Positions 45,118 to 57,805 are shown, counted from the first letter of the stretch. The stretch: DNA of 64,000 nucleotides from Kwoniella bestiolae CBS 10118 (GCF_000512585.2 NC_089244.1:434001-498000), one strand, 5' to 3'. Notes: generated from the sequence alone by a model not told the origin. Translations and numbers: made by a program.

Positions 45118-48100
45118 ATGTCGCACATCGGTACGGTCAAGCACATCCCCAAGGAAGTGCGATACAACTTCCTGCAGATGGCTGCTCCTGCATCGTATGT
45201 AGCAGGTTTGGGTCGAGGTGCATCTGGTTTCACCACTAGATCAGATATTGGTCCGGCCAGAGAGGGTCCTTCAGCAGAGACTATTGCGTGAGTTTGTCAG
45301 CTTCCTTCTTTGTGCCATGCTTATGAATCCCATCAGCTGATTAATATTATGCTCTTCTATGTAGCGAGGCCCAAGCCAAAAGAGGGGAAGAAGTACCTGA
45401 TCCAGAAGCATTACAAGATCCAGATGACGAGAGGAATTTGTTCGCTGGTACAGTTTATGAAGCGGACGATGAAGAGGCAGATAGGATATGGGAGAGTGTG
45501 GATGAGCGGATGGACGCTAGGAGAAGAGCTAGGAGGCAAGTCAGCTCCCGCTTCAGATCCCCCTTTTCTGAGATGGCAGTAGCTGATATGAGGGCCAACA
45601 GAGAAGCAGTTGAAGCCGAACAAGCCGCTAAAGAGCGAGCTCTAAACCCCAAGTTGCAAACTCAATTTGCCGACCTCAAGCGAAATCTTTCCTCTTTGAA
45701 CGATTCAGATTGGGACTCTATACCTGAGGCTGGTAATTTGACTGGGAAAAGGCGGAAACACAATATGAGATTGGAAGAGAACCAGAATGGTAGAAGTTAT
45801 GCTGTTAGTGATACTGTGATGGCGGATCTGGCGAATAGGAATATGTTATTGGGCGAATTGGATAAGGCTCAGCAGGAGGTGAGTAGCCTTTTAACCTTCT
45901 CATGGCGTTGGGATCACTCTACTCAATGAACATCTAAGCTGATCAACATTTCCAATCTATAGAACGGCGGTTTCGATACTCCCGCTGCAGATGGTACAAT
46001 GACCGATTTTATCGCTATTGGTAATGCAAGAGACAAAGTATTGTCTTTGCAGCTTGATAGAGCTTCTAAAGATGCTGCGAATGGTTCTTCAACGAGTGTA
46101 GATCCTAGGGGTTATATGACTGCGTTGAACAGTCAGATCGTACAGACTGATGCGCAGATCGGGTGAGTCAGCTTTGAATTTGTTGGCAGATCCCGATTCA
46201 TAGCTGATGATATGGCGTCCACAGTGATATCAAACAAGCTCGACAACTGCTACAGAACCTCATTCAAACCAATCCTAAGCATGCTCCTGGTTGGATCGCG
46301 GCTGCTTCGCTGGAAGTGCATGCTAAGAAGATGGTGGCTGCTAGAAAGATTATCGCTGAGGGATGTGAGAAGTGCCCGAAGAGCGAAGATGTATGGTTGA
46401 ATGCTGCTGAGTTAAATGTGAGTAACAGCTGCTTGAAGTACGTCGAATTCAGAGTATCAGCTGATATTCTTGGTAGACCCCCGAAAATGCCAAAGTCATT
46501 CTTGGCCGAGCTGTGCAGCATGTACCCCAATCGGTGAAAGTCTGGCTTAAAGCTTCTTCGTTAGAATCTGATGTCATGGCTAAGAAGAGGGTTCTACGAA
46601 AAGGTATGTCAGCTTCGATCAGAGTATGCCAGTATCCAGCTGACCCTGTTCATTTAGCGCTCGAATTTATCCCCAACTCTGTCCGACTTTGGAAGGAAAC
46701 CGTCAATCTCGAAGATGATCCTGAAGATGCGCGAGTACTGCTTACTCGTGCAGTCGAGGTTATTCCTACCTCTGTGGAACTATGGCTTACTTTGGCTCGT
46801 CTGGAAACACCCGAAAACGCGAAACAAGTGCTCAATTCAGCGAGAAAGCGTATCCCCACTTCTCACGAGATCTGGATTGCAGCTGGACGACTTGCCGAGC
46901 AATCACCTTCTGCCATTGGAGATGTCAAATTGGAGGATGAAGCTGAGAAGACTCGTAAATTGGCAGCTCAAGTGGACAAACTCATGATTGGTGCTGTCAA
47001 CTCGCTGAAGAAGAACCAAGTCATCTTGTCGAGGGAACAGTGGTTACAAGAAGCTGAGAGATGTGAACAAGATGGAAGTCCACTCACTGCTCAGGCTATC
47101 GTTAAAGCTACGATCCATCAGGATGTCGAAGAGGAAGATAGGAAGAACGTTTGGGTGGAAGATGCCGAACGTGCTGCGAAAGGTGGCTTCTTCGAAGTTG
47201 CACGAGCATGTTACGTGGTTGTTTTGGAAACTTTCCCTACTTCCCCTTCGGTTTGGAGGAGGGCTGCCGAATTCGAGAAGGCTCATGGCACACCGTACGT
47301 ATTGTTACTCCCTTCTATAATCCTTGATATTCTGAATGCTGACGTTAAGTATGACACGTAGACAAGCCGTCCAGGATATCCTCGCAAAGGGTGTACAACA
47401 TTGTCCTCAGGCCGAGGTTCTCTGGCTCATGGCTGCCAAGGAGAAATGGGTTGGAGGGGATGTTCCAGGAGCTCAAGCGATTTTGTCAGAAGCATTCAAG
47501 CAGAACGAAGATTCCGAATCTATCTTCTTGGCTGCTGCAAAACTCGCTGCCGAGACTGGCGAAATGGAAGCTGCTACCCAGATATTGGAGAAGGCAAGGG
47601 TACAAGCTGATACTGAGAGGGTGAGTATTTACAACTACACCCCGTTCATTCAAATTGCGTTGCTGATGTTTCTGGTTCGGTTTGTAGATATGGATGAAAT
47701 CGGCAGTCTTACAGCGTCAACTTGGCCATTTGGACGCTGCGCTCGAATTGTTGGAACAAGGAATCAAGAAATACCCTTCATTCGATAAACTACATATGAT
47801 CCGAGGCCAGATACACGAATCTCGAAATGCCACTGCGAATGCCCGAGCAGCATACGCACAAGGCTGTAAAGCTTGTGCCAAGTCGATTCCTTTATGGATA
47901 CTTGCTGCGAGGTTAGAAGAGAAAGCTGGGATAACCATCAAAGCTAGATCGCTCTTGGAATCTGCTAGAATGAAGAACCCTAAGAATGATGAGTTGTGGG
48001 CAGAGAGTGTCAAAATCGAAGAAAGGTCGGGTACGCCACAGCAGGCTAAGGCTGTTCTGGCTAGGGGTGAGTCTGGGTTCCGTCTACTTCCTCTGATTAT

Positions 48101-48699
48101 CTCGATCGGCTCCTGCTTAGATGGCTGACTTTTGCTCGCCTCATAGCCATGCAAGAATGTCCTACCTCGCCGATCCTCTGGTCCATGGCAATCTTCATGG
48201 AACAGCCTCAACAGCGTAAAGGAAGATCGGTGGACGCACTCAAGAAAGCGGGTGAACATCCTGCTGTCATCTTGGCTGTTGCGCGATTGTTTTGGGGAGA
48301 AAGGAAGATTGAGAAGACCAGACAGTGGATGCAGAATGCCATTACGGCTGATGCGGACTGGGGGGACGCTTGGGGTTGGTGGTTGAAGTTTGAGAAACAG
48401 CATGGAGAAGCTGTGAGTCTGAATTCCCCTTTTCTCCAAGAACTTCAGGCTTGCTCTTCTTCTGCTGTAGATATTGGACGGGAACATATCACTTCTTCAT
48501 ATCAATCACTGTCATCATCTGCCCGTCAGCTGACATCTCGATCTGATATTTGCAGGAACGACAGGAACTGGTCATTGAGAAATGTATTGCTGCTGCGCCG
48601 CATCATGGGCCGGTTTGGCAAGCCGTTTCAAAAGATCTGGGGAATATAGGTGAATCCACCAGGGAGATTATCGAACTTGTAGCGCAGAAGTTGGAATGA
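45118..48699 (+). CDS. PRP6: Pre-mRNA splicing factor Prp6, U4/U6.U5 tri-snRNP
   Basis: HAT/TPR-repeat scaffold linking U5 and U4/U6 in the tri-snRNP. ATG 45118 begins MSHIGTVKHIPKEVRYNFLQ. The N-terminal PRP1 region reads ASYVAGLGRGASGFTTRSDI, RNLFAGTVYEADDEEADRIW, ESVDERMDARRRARR. Then comes a long array of half-a-TPR (HAT) units, e.g. HAPGWIAAASLEVHAKKMVA, FIPNSVRLWKETVNLEDDPE, DARVLLTRAVEVIPTSVELW, TARQAVQDILAKGVQHCPQ-type segments, and IPLWILAARLEEKAGITIKA. The C-terminus HHGPVWQAVSKDLGNIGEST then REIIELVAQKLE ends at TGA 48697-48699. About eight short introns. Domain content is complete for the family. Confidence 0.94.
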
Positions 48700-50366
48700 T
48701 CGTTGGGGAAGTAGTGTAAGAAATATGCAACCTCAATCAATCATGTGATGCGACTGGAGTTGTTCCCATCTACAACCGCTTGCATCTCGGCGATCCGAAT
48801 TTAGAACCATTGTTTATACTTTCAGCTGCAGCTCGAGACGTGACGTAGGTGGTATACTCCCTTGTCCGACGATCGAGCCGCGAGATGCAACGAACAATGC
48901 GGAATTATCAAGAGGTCACAAGGCCATTGGTCTCGAGGCGTCAATAACATCGAGTGCGGAATACGCCAAGGGACCTAATGGATGGTCATTTGCTGTGTAT
49001 GAGTCTGGAATTGACAAGGCCACCAAGACCGGACTAACTCGATCTACGAACAGCCTACAGAAGGGTCCGGACCGGCGTTCGACAGCACAGTAGGAAGATG
49101 TAGGATGCACGATCCTGTAGTGCAGCATGGGTGTTTGTTGACATGTTGTTGTTGTTTACCGTTTACCCCGGAGTATACTCGTAGTACGAGAGAACGAGAA
49201 AAATGCGTTCCTTACGTTTAACTATTGATTTTACCCTGAATATCTCAATCCCTATTTTTTTTTGGTTGTTGTGTTGTTGCGAATTTACGCGACTTCCTTT
49301 CCTTGTTTTTCGCTCTGCCCGCTAGACTGTGCCTCTTCCCCACACATGATTTGTTTTTTCTTTTGTTTGTCCTATGGTCGATCATGAATCCTCCAGGGAT
49401 TGGGCAAAGTACAAAGTAAACATCCCAATGGACGGGACATGACTCCGGATAACATTCATGATCAACTCAATGTACAAGGTGTAAGCTGTACTGTATATGG
49501 CTTGGTACACAGTACAGAAACGGTTGATGTCTCACTCTCGGTGCATCTACGGCATCACACGGTGTCCAAGCACAACAAGAAGACAACATTGAAAATGAAT
49601 TCGGTACATGCTTGGGATTGACCAAGCCTCAAGCCTTCCTTTCGTTGATCATGGGACACATACTCTTGCTTTTGCTGGTACTTCTTTCATCTTGATTCCA
49701 GCTATTCCTCTTTCTTCAACACCTCCTACTTGCTATTCTATACATCCACCCTCGACCAGCCTCTTTACATCTTTGTACGCTTCAACCCGAATATAAGTTC
49801 TATAATTCAACACATCACACTCATTACCATAAGCTACGCTACGCTACGACCCTCGCTCCCTCACTACCAACATCACCTGACTCCATCAACCCATCTAGTC
49901 CAGTTTAGCCCAAAAACAAATTTCGATATCGCCCAAGCACCCAATAACTCCAAACAACACACAAACCAAACGTTCCCCCTGGGTCCCCCACTCGACAACA
50001 GACGGAGTGACCGTGCACTACCTCCTTCCCCTTGTATATATCATCCGCTCGGACCTCCTAAAAGCCTTTAGTTTCTCTTTTACCCCTTTCCTGTTGTTGT
50101 CGTTGCTCTTCCTTTCTCGTTCCTTATTTTCCGGGAATCCTCTTACATCTTGGAATCAGACGACCAAAGTGATCGACCTGTCCACATCCCAACGATAGGA
50201 TATAACTATGTTATAATCCCAACGACGACAACAACGACTTCTCCATCACTTATCATCATTATAGTATATCATAAACACCCACACTCATTTGACAAATCAC
50301 ATTCATTATATCGGAAAACCCATCTCATCTCGTACCTGATCAAGGACCCATTTGAATACCTTTACA
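48700..50366. other. Long upstream region of the amylase gene
   Basis: 1.67 kb without a supported gene. It contains poly-T and GTTGTTGTT tracts (49.14-49.28 kb), a CTACG tandem repeat near 49.84 kb, and from 49.65 kb a C/A/T-rich, G-poor strand typical of a long fungal 5' leader with several upstream ATGs. Frames at 49730-50071 and 50150-50437 show no domain and are most likely leader sequence. Confidence 0.45.
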
Positions 50367-52395
50367 ATGCTACAATTCTCGACGCTCCTATCGATAATAT
50401 CCCTGCTGTCGCTGGCAAGTGTCGCCCACGCTGCTAAGGCTGATCAGTGGAAAGGGAAATCGATATACCAGTGAGTTGACAGTATCGCATAACGAGCTCA
50501 AAAGGACGAGGCTGATTACCCTGCTATCGTTGCCACTCAGACTATTTACAGATAGATTCGCACCTCCCTCAGCTACTGCACCAGCCAGGACATCCCCTTT
50601 ACCCGAAACATGTGATCCCATACAACAGACGTGAGCTCTTATTTCTAATCCCCTATCATCGTCGAGTAAGCTAATATCATCGATTGCCAATAGGTGGTGT
50701 GGTGGTACATGGCTTTCGATCATTGACAAGTTAGATTACATCCAAGGAATGGGCTTCGACGCGATCTGGATATCACCCGTCTCACAGAACATTGACGTCT
50801 ACACACCCTACAATTACGCCTACCATGGATACTGGGTGAATGATCCATTGGTTCTCAACCCTCGATTCGGTTCAGCAGACGACTTGAAAGCCCTATCCAA
50901 CTCGCTGCATGCTCGGGGGATGTACCTCATGGTCGACGTAGTAGTCAACAACGTACCAAGTCTGAATGCTTACGACGCTGTCAACTCTACGGCACTAAAA
51001 TTGGATGGATCATTATGGACCGATCCATCCGAATTCCACCCTCAATGCTGGATCGACTACTCCAACCAAACATCCGTGGAGAACTGTTGGCTAGGAGACG
51101 ATAAAGTCGCACTCATGGATGTCAACACCGAGAACCCAACAGTAGTATCCACATTGAATAGCTGGATCGGTAATCTCACCTCTACATACGGTATTGACGG
51201 ATTGCGTATCGACGCCGCCAAGCATGTTCCTGGACCATTCTGGACTAAATTCTGCGAAGCCTCTGGTGTATTCTGTATTGGAGAGGTCTACGGATCCGAC
51301 ATAAACTTTGCGGCGTCCTTCCAGACTCAAAAATACATGGATTCAGTCCTAGGTTATCCATTCTACTATGGGATCGTCAACGGGTTCGGAACACCCAGTG
51401 GGAACATGTCGAACTTTGTTGAAATCGCTCAACAGACACTCGCTACATTCCCTCAACCGGGTTTACTTGGAAACTTCATCGAGAATCATGATTTGCCCAG
51501 ATGGAGAAATACCACTTCGGACCCTCAATTGGCTTATAACGCTATGGTTGCTCAGTTCATCTTCGATGGATTACCAATTGTGTACTACGGCCAGGAACAG
51601 GATTTCTCGCATGGTGCGGGGGATCCTTACAACCGGGCTGCCCTTTGGCCATCGAACTATGCCAATACCACTACGTATCAACATATCAGGAGATTGAACG
51701 ATATTAGACATGCGGTGATTGGCAATAACACGCAATTTAACGGTAAAAACTTCTTGGACTCGCAGACTACTATCGTCGCTTCTACCAAGACGGATGTGGC
51801 ATTCAGGAAAGGTCCTCTACTTGCTGTTCTGACCAATGTGAGTCAACTTGCTTTCGATCTGAAGTACTTGTAGGGGACGAAAAAGCTAATTCTTTGCCAT
51901 CACTTCGCAGAGAGGAAGTCCAGCTGTGCCTCAAGCGTTCGGTGTGCCTACTAGTGGTTGGTCAGCCCAATCCGCTGTTATCGAGTGAGTATTTCAGTAT
52001 TTCAAGTATTGTTTCAGGAAGAATTAGGCTGACCTCAACTACTCGCAGCCTGCTCTCATGTAAACAATACGCCGTTGGATCGGGAGGTGCCATCTCGGTA
52101 TCATACGCCGCATCAGGATATGGCGGTATGCCTTATGTGAGCCTCACTGTTTTTCCTCTTCGCTGGTTGATCAAGAGCTAACATTGATGTGGCATTGTAG
52201 ATCTTCGTCTCTCAAGCCGACGCTGCTGCATTGAAAATCTGCGGTGATGTCGGAGTCGCAACTTACGTCTCTGCCAATACCACTTCAAAAGCTTCTTCTG
52301 CACCTACCACGTTACCAGTGCAAGCTTCGAAGGAACTACTCTCCATCCTGGCGGCTGGTCTGGTCGGATTAGCAGTCACACTTTCGTTGGTGTAA
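50367..52395 (+). CDS. GPI-anchored GH13 alpha-amylase family enzyme
   Basis: Secreted alpha-glucan-active enzyme. ATG 50367 opens a signal peptide MLQFSTLLSIISLLSLASVA, then HAAKADQWKGKSIYQ spliced to LFTDRFA. The GH13 barrel follows: YIQGMGFDAIWISPVSQNID, then the four GH13 regions VDVVVNNV (I), GLRIDAAKHV with nucleophile Asp (II), CIGEVYG with acid/base Glu (III), FIENHDLPRW (IV). The C-terminus KASSAPTTLPVQASKELLSI leads into a hydrophobic tail (AAGLVGLAVTLSLV, TAA 52393-52395) that looks like a GPI signal. Several N-glycosylation sequons. Region I has Asn where secreted amylases of the TAKA type have the His of DVVANH. A similar change is reported for GPI-anchored fungal glucanotransferases, so a cell-wall glucan-remodelling role is as likely as starch digestion. 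Confidence 0.9.
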
Positions 52396-52916
52396 AGTAC
52401 CAAGACATCAACATGCACAAGAGACAGAGAAGAAGATAAGGCATACCCTGCATCACATCGCATACCATTCCAATCCTATACGACCGATCGCATACCATAT
52501 ATCCCATCACGTCATCATACCATCAATCCTGTACATACATGGACGTTTCTTTATAGGGTTTCTAGCATTTATCAATATTTTTTTGATAGAAAGCAATTGT
52601 CAGTCGGTATCTACTTTAAGCATTGTTGTAGCATTTTACAGATATGAATGGGCTTATCATGTTGCATCGAACATAGAACAGTCGCATATTCACGGAATAT
52701 ACACAACGCAAGTCGAGCTCACATAAGATTTACCAGGTATAACAGTGGCACAGGGGGTATCCAGATTGATCCTTCTTCCAAGTGATAACCTTCTCCTACA
52801 GCTGGAACATCGAAATCATCAGACTCCTTTCTACCACTTGATGTAAAATAACCGCCCAAGATGTTCATATCCTTTCTGTCCAATCTACCTAGCTTTTCGA
52901 CTCATCGCAAACGACT
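52396..52916. other. Amylase 3' flank
   Basis: AT-rich 3' flank with CATACC-type short repeats near 52.46-52.51 kb. No gene is seen. Confidence 0.4.
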
Positions 52917-53163
52917 TCAGTTATTCCCCTGACTCTCGTTCGTATTTGCAGTACCTTCATCACTCCCTTGGCTAGATGAGGAGATCTGAGAAGGAGGCGT
53001 GGAAGGTCGAGATTCCGTGTTGAGCTGAGTGGGGACATAGGCACCGTACTCTGTGTTTGAGCTATCTGAGGACTATGTCATATGAAAGATCTCAATGAGT
53101 GCGAGCAATGCTGTATGTGATCACGGCTACAAAAGTTGAGGCTGAAAAGTCACTTACCGACAT
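52917..53163 (-). CDS. Small disordered protein A of tandem array
   Basis: Exon 1 is ATGTCG (53158-53163). The intron 53073-53157 runs from GTAAGTG to GACATAG. Exon 2 encodes SSDSSNTEYGAYVPTQLNTE, then SRPSTPPSQISSSSQGSDEG and TANTNESQGNN, TGA 52917-52919: 53 residues in all. It is Ser/Asn/Thr-rich and acidic, with no signal peptide, cysteine or membrane segment. A GATATAAG box lies about 95 bp upstream (53255-53262). It shares the two-codon first exon, strand and size with genes B, C, D, F and G of the array, and like several members carries an RPxxPP-type segment. No function can be assigned. Confidence 0.6.
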
Positions 53164-54411
53164 GTATCTGGAGGTAGTTGCTCTGATACTAGGGGTAAAT
53201 AACTGAGAGCTGGGTGCGATGGGACAGAGATAATCATAGCGCACAATCAACCATCTTATATCTTTGATATCACTCCGTTGGCGCAATTATGTATCCTCCG
53301 CAGATCAATTAGAAACACCCAACGCTGTACACACGCTGAAGGGCATGTAGGGCGTAACATAGCAAGCTCAGATGAGAACTCTATCTCGACGATCCAGATC
53401 CTTCTTCAGTCAGTCAGTCATCTTGTTCAACAACCCAACTTTATATCTCTAGTGCAAGCTTGTTTGCATTAATCGTCGTTCAACTACAGTATTGATCAAT
53501 TGATCCTTTTATCATTGGTTAGGACCGGTCGCTTTTTGTCCTTTGTACCCACACGACCTCGTTTCTGCTGATCCGTGCTATGATCCGTGATCGGCTGACT
53601 GGATGTCGATCAAACATCTGATGGTTGATGCCATCAAAAACGCCACACAACAAGGATGAGGTGATTGACTCGATCAAGTATTTGTCGTGAACTGATCCTT
53701 TCGCTCTTCAGGTGTGTGCACTTTGCCAGTCGACCTGTTCGTTTGTCCGCTTGATCACATCGCGTCTCTGATCTCGCTAGCTGGAGGAGTGATGACCAGA
53801 TTGCTTTTCAACGGCACGAGGGATGGTGCTGATGGGAGTTAAAGTGGCTTCTCAATAAACTTATGAGAAATTGCAAATAGTCAAATTTACTTCCGACCAC
53901 ATCGGAATAGATGAAGCTAGTGAGAATATGATCAGCCTCGCCGCAAGGTCGTGTTGTTATGTATTGTAAGACCAGACCGCAAGTGCAGACGAGGCATGAG
54001 GGATCTGGAATCGGAAAGGGCCGTACATGTGAAGGAAGAGCGGCAAGTTCAACTTAGTATCAAATCTTATTGAGCGCAACTCCGTACCATGATCAAATTG
54101 GAAAACACAGCATACGTCGACCTAACTTTGTCTGTCCATCAAAAGTGGACAGAGAGTAATGGTCATGTTTTCGATTTCCGTTGTTTTGTTTTGGCAAAAT
54201 ATCATACATAATCGTTATTGGAGTAAAGATGGGGTACAAACATCACATCATCCTGCATTATACAAAGCTTGCAATCAATTACACGGTTCTTCCGTCCATT
54301 CAGTCGGAACTATGTGACAGCGCATTGTGTCAGGCCTTGTACTCCGAAACAAAATCTATGAACTTTCTTCGTCTGAACTAATCCCACTCACCTCGAACTG
54401 TACTGCAAAAG
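53164..54411. other. Gap between array genes A and B
   Basis: 1.25 kb; contains the TATA box of gene A near its left end. Short open frames show no motif and I see no further gene. Confidence 0.4.
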
Positions 54412-54660
54412 CTACTTCTTGTCGCCACCAGCTTGATTGGAAGTTTGCCCAGATCCACCAGAATTGTTGGAGCTGTTTCCTCCTCCAGAGTTGGATGATC
54501 CAGAGTTGCCGCCACCTGAAGACTCTACGGGTGGTTTGGGAGCGGGTCGGGAGGGATAAAAACGGTTATCTCCTGACTATTTAGAGGTCGGGGGTCAGCT
54601 ATCCTATGCTTATTGTGCCTAATGGGTGAGATAAAGGTTGGACGATAGACTCACGGACAT
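54412..54660 (-). CDS. Small disordered protein B of tandem array
   Basis: Exon 1 ATGTCC (54655-54660); intron 54577-54654 (GTGAGT to TAAATAG, 78 nt); exon 2 encodes SGDNRFYPSRPAPKPPVESS, then GGGNSGSSNSGGGNSSNNSG and GSGQTSNQAGGDKK, TAG 54412-54414. 56 residues: a short basic/aromatic head (RFYPSRPAPKPP), a Gly/Ser/Asn tail and a Lys end. The RPAP-P motif and the GGDKK end recur in gene F. TTTATA on the plus strand (54771-54776) gives a TATAAA box about 113 bp upstream. No signal peptide. Function unknown. Confidence 0.65.
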
Positions 54661-55566
54661 TGTTAGGTTTGTGGTAATTTACTATTGAAATTACGTTTAA
54701 GTGAATTTGATTGATTGTTTCTGGAGGTGAAATTCCTGAGGGTAGAAGGAGTATGAGCAGATGGTCAGTATTTATATGTCTTGGAACGTAGTACTAAGCA
54801 TTCGTAGAGCTAAAGTAATTAAGGACTTACTCGGTCTTGTCGGTCTGCGGTGAAGCGAAACGAGGGACTATCGATGAGAGGATACGTTGTTGCTCAATCC
54901 AGTAATAGAACAACACGATTCTGCCATTCTTAGAGAAGATAGTGGATTTTCGAAAGAAGAATGAGAAGGATACACACACGCACAGAAGTCATTGACGTCA
55001 GATCGCATTTATGGCAAGCTTATCAATACGTGTCGAGCTTTCGCTTAGACAATCTTACTCTGCGGTGAGCATCAAGATTCATACAAAAATGGACTGCATG
55101 TTCAAGCTGATGTCTTCTCGATCGATCGGGACTGTGCGAGAAAGGCACAAGAAGGCGACTTCGTTTGTACCTTGGACATCGGACATCGGAAATCACACTC
55201 AGCGAATCGTCACAGAGGAATGCTGCACATGATCCCATTGGGGAGATTCCTTGCTGAGCACAGCAAGCAGATCTTGACAATCCTTCAGTAACCTTAAGAT
55301 GTTTTATTCTTGGGGGTACCTCTCTTCTCGGATTTTGGACAAGCCTCGACGGTCGGATAGAAAAAAGTCTATACTGAATAGTACACACCGATGCATTCAT
55401 CTTACAAACGCTCATCAACGCTCACCCATCCCGACGCTATGACTTTATCACCTCATCTAGCTAGTTCATATGACACCGATGAGCAGGTATCACCTCGGGT
55501 GTACATGTACTGCTGTGTTGATAAGCAAGAACTCTCACTCATTTCATTCGACACAGTACTTACAGC
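54661..55566. other. Gap between array genes B and C
   Basis: Upstream sequence of gene B, then about 700 bp with overlapping short frames on both strands but no motif or splice pattern I can support. Confidence 0.4.
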
Positions 55567-55815
55567 TCATTTCTTCTCCTCTTGTTGAGAGCCCGAATTA
55601 TCAGAACCACTGGAATTGCCAGAGCTCCCACTACTGGAGCTGCTGTTACTGTTGTTCCCTGATCTGCCAGAGGAGCCAGACGGAAGATTGGGATTGGGTT
55701 GGTCGGCTGGTCGGAAAGACCTCCCGTGGACTACGACTTCGTGCTGTATTGTATACCTCTTTCTTAGCAGGGATCTTGCGTAGACTGAGTGGTTGAAGAG
55801 GACACTTACAGACAT
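55567..55815 (-). CDS. Small disordered protein C of tandem array
   Basis: Exon 1 ATGTCT (55810-55815); intron 55744-55809 (GTAAGTG to AATACAG, 66 nt); exon 2 encodes HEVVVHGRSFRPADQPNPNL, then PSGSSGRSGNNSNSSSSSGS and SGNSSGSDNSGSQQEEKK, TGA 55567-55569. 60 residues. It has a short hydrophobic strand (EVVVHG) and RSFRP in the head, as in gene D (VKVEIAVYDFIDGRFVP), followed by a Ser/Gly/Asn tail ending in Lys-Lys. A longer unspliced frame upstream (to 55959) is explained by intron read-through. Confidence 0.65.
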   Translation of the reverse strand: MSVSVLFNHSVYARSLLRKRYTIQHEVVVHGRSFRPADQPNPNLPSGSSGRSGNNSNSSSSSGSSGNSSGSDNSGSQQEEKK

Positions 55816-56748
55816 GTTCAGTGACGTCGCTTGATCGATATCGGTTGTCAATAATATAGAAGATACAGTATTGGTGAAGAGGGGCGTCCTTGAATGGTTG
55901 TTATGTCGAAGGCAGAAGAGGGATGTAATCTCGATTTGGACGATATATGTCTTATTCATATACTAAAACTCGGATTGGCTGTAAAGACTCAGAGATTCTC
56001 AACACTCAAATTCAGTGCTTCTTATCGTTCTTATCAAGTGACCACTTTGGGTAATCTGTTTGCGTTACAAGAACTCGACCTAAATGGTACATTCTGAGAA
56101 GCAGAAGAGCAGGACTGAGGGGAGAAGATAGCTCAATCAGGTAAGAGACCACAGTTGATTTGGAACAAGAAGCTGTGATCTTCTGACTACAAAGGCAGTA
56201 CACGATACACTTCGACTTCCTCCATCATTCGATGAAAGCGTGGTTGCAATGAGGTGTGACGAGAGGACGAGAGAATCGCTGTACGTTGCGAAGGAGGTGT
56301 GTCGGTTTTGACCGACGGTGATGGTTTAGAAACGACACACCATCATCGAAAGGAGGGTAATGGACAAGTACGACTCAAACGATGATGGAGAAGTGACCAC
56401 GACGAGCCTGAGAGATTGATTGTCATGATGGACTGCATACCTCGTGGAGGTGCAGGTAATCACGTGGAACGAAGAAGTATCGACCCGTGAAGTGAGGTGA
56501 GCAAGAGATTGTGCGGAAATCAAGATGATTTTGCCACCGAGTTTGCGGCGTCGGTTCAGAAAAATCACATCGTATACATGTAAATCATATATGTATTATC
56601 AATAGAATATCACCTCAAGATTCCATTCACCACCAATTCGCTATCGCCTTTCGTGAATGTGAGCCTGATATTGTACATCAGTATGGATCTGCAGTATAAG
56701 GCCGATGGCTTCCGCGCAAAACACCTACACAACCACTCCCATACTCGC
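55816..56748. other. Gap between array genes C and D
   Basis: 930 bp with no supported gene. A TATATTA-like box lies about 40 bp upstream of gene C. Confidence 0.4.
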
Positions 56749-56997
56749 TCAAGAGGTGCTGGTACCAGTACTATCAGGTCCACTTCCCGAGGTGTTCGAA
56801 GTGCTACCTGATGAAGCACTAGAGGTCGAACCGGAAGACGACCCAGAGGAGTTCTTAGGGACGAATCGACCGTCGATGAAATCGTAGACGGCAATCTCGA
56901 CTTTGACAGGTTGTTGTTGGCCCTTGTAACCGAATCAGAAGTCAGATCGTCATATATAGTCAGTTCAAGAGCAGTGATATGAGATACTCACAGACAT
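56749..56997 (-). CDS. Small disordered protein D of tandem array
   Basis: Exon 1 ATGTCT (56992-56997); intron 56923-56991 (GTGAGTATC to GTTACAAG, 69 nt); exon 2 encodes GQQQPVKVEIAVYDFIDGRF, then VPKNSSGSSSGSTSSASSGS and TSNTSGSGPDSTGTSTS, TGA 56749-56751. 59 residues. The clearest head of the family: a beta-like VKVEIAVYDFIDGRFVPK, then a pure Ser/Gly/Thr tail. Genes B to D each occupy exactly 249 bp from start to stop, which suggests recent common origin by tandem duplication. Confidence 0.68.
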
Positions 56998-57805
56998 GTT
57001 TGTTGGTAAATCGATATACTTGATTCAGGTAATGGTGGATCGTACGCTTAGAAGAGGTTGGACTAGAAGAATAGGAAAGAAGAGAAGATACCTCGAAAAG
57101 CAAGTTGTTCGTTCATATGTATATCTGTCTTTATGAGATCAAAAATGTCCTGGTGACTCTATCAAGATGGATAGTGCAAAAGAAGCATACACAAGTTACA
57201 ATATTTGCACACACATACACACACAATCTCGGAGATTCGCCGAAAGAACAAGGCACAGGAAGCTTCTTCAATATCGCCATCAAGCACGATTTGCCACTTT
57301 GGTGATGACATCTTCTCCATCGATTTAGGTGTTCGCAATATGAAATTTACCTGTTGCAGTTTGACGGATGCTGTCATGTCTGCGAGCAGTTAAGGTTCAT
57401 GTCCAATGGTCATGGAATACATCATCGCCTAAAAGAGTCCTTTATCTGATGTACTGCATGTAGAGGTCCCTTGTCATGCTCGGCAGTCATAACCGGCCGC
57501 CATAGTATACGTACTTTTGGCTCTGGCTAGAGAAGGGTCATTCTTAAAATCCTACTCTTTGTAATGCGTAGCTAAATGATTCTTCAGGACCGTTACATCC
57601 TCAAAAGTAAGCGGTATGTACATAAAGCGGCATGCATACATGATTCGCTACCGAGTACTACTCCATTCTCTCCCACCCCTCAAATCTTCCGCACCATATC
57701 CTAAGCGGAATCAAGATCAAGACTCACTACGATGATGCACCTCTCAGAATCATTCCAGAACCCTCCAGTCAGGATGAGGGAAAGTGTTAGACTTACTCAG
57801 GTATC
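56998..57805. other. Gap between array genes D and E
   Basis: Contains an ACACAC microsatellite near 57.21-57.23 kb. No supported gene. Confidence 0.4.

Noticed and set aside
49730..50071. 113-codon frame upstream of the amylase
   Set aside because: G-poor sequence typical of a leader; no domain, and it overlaps other frames of similar quality.
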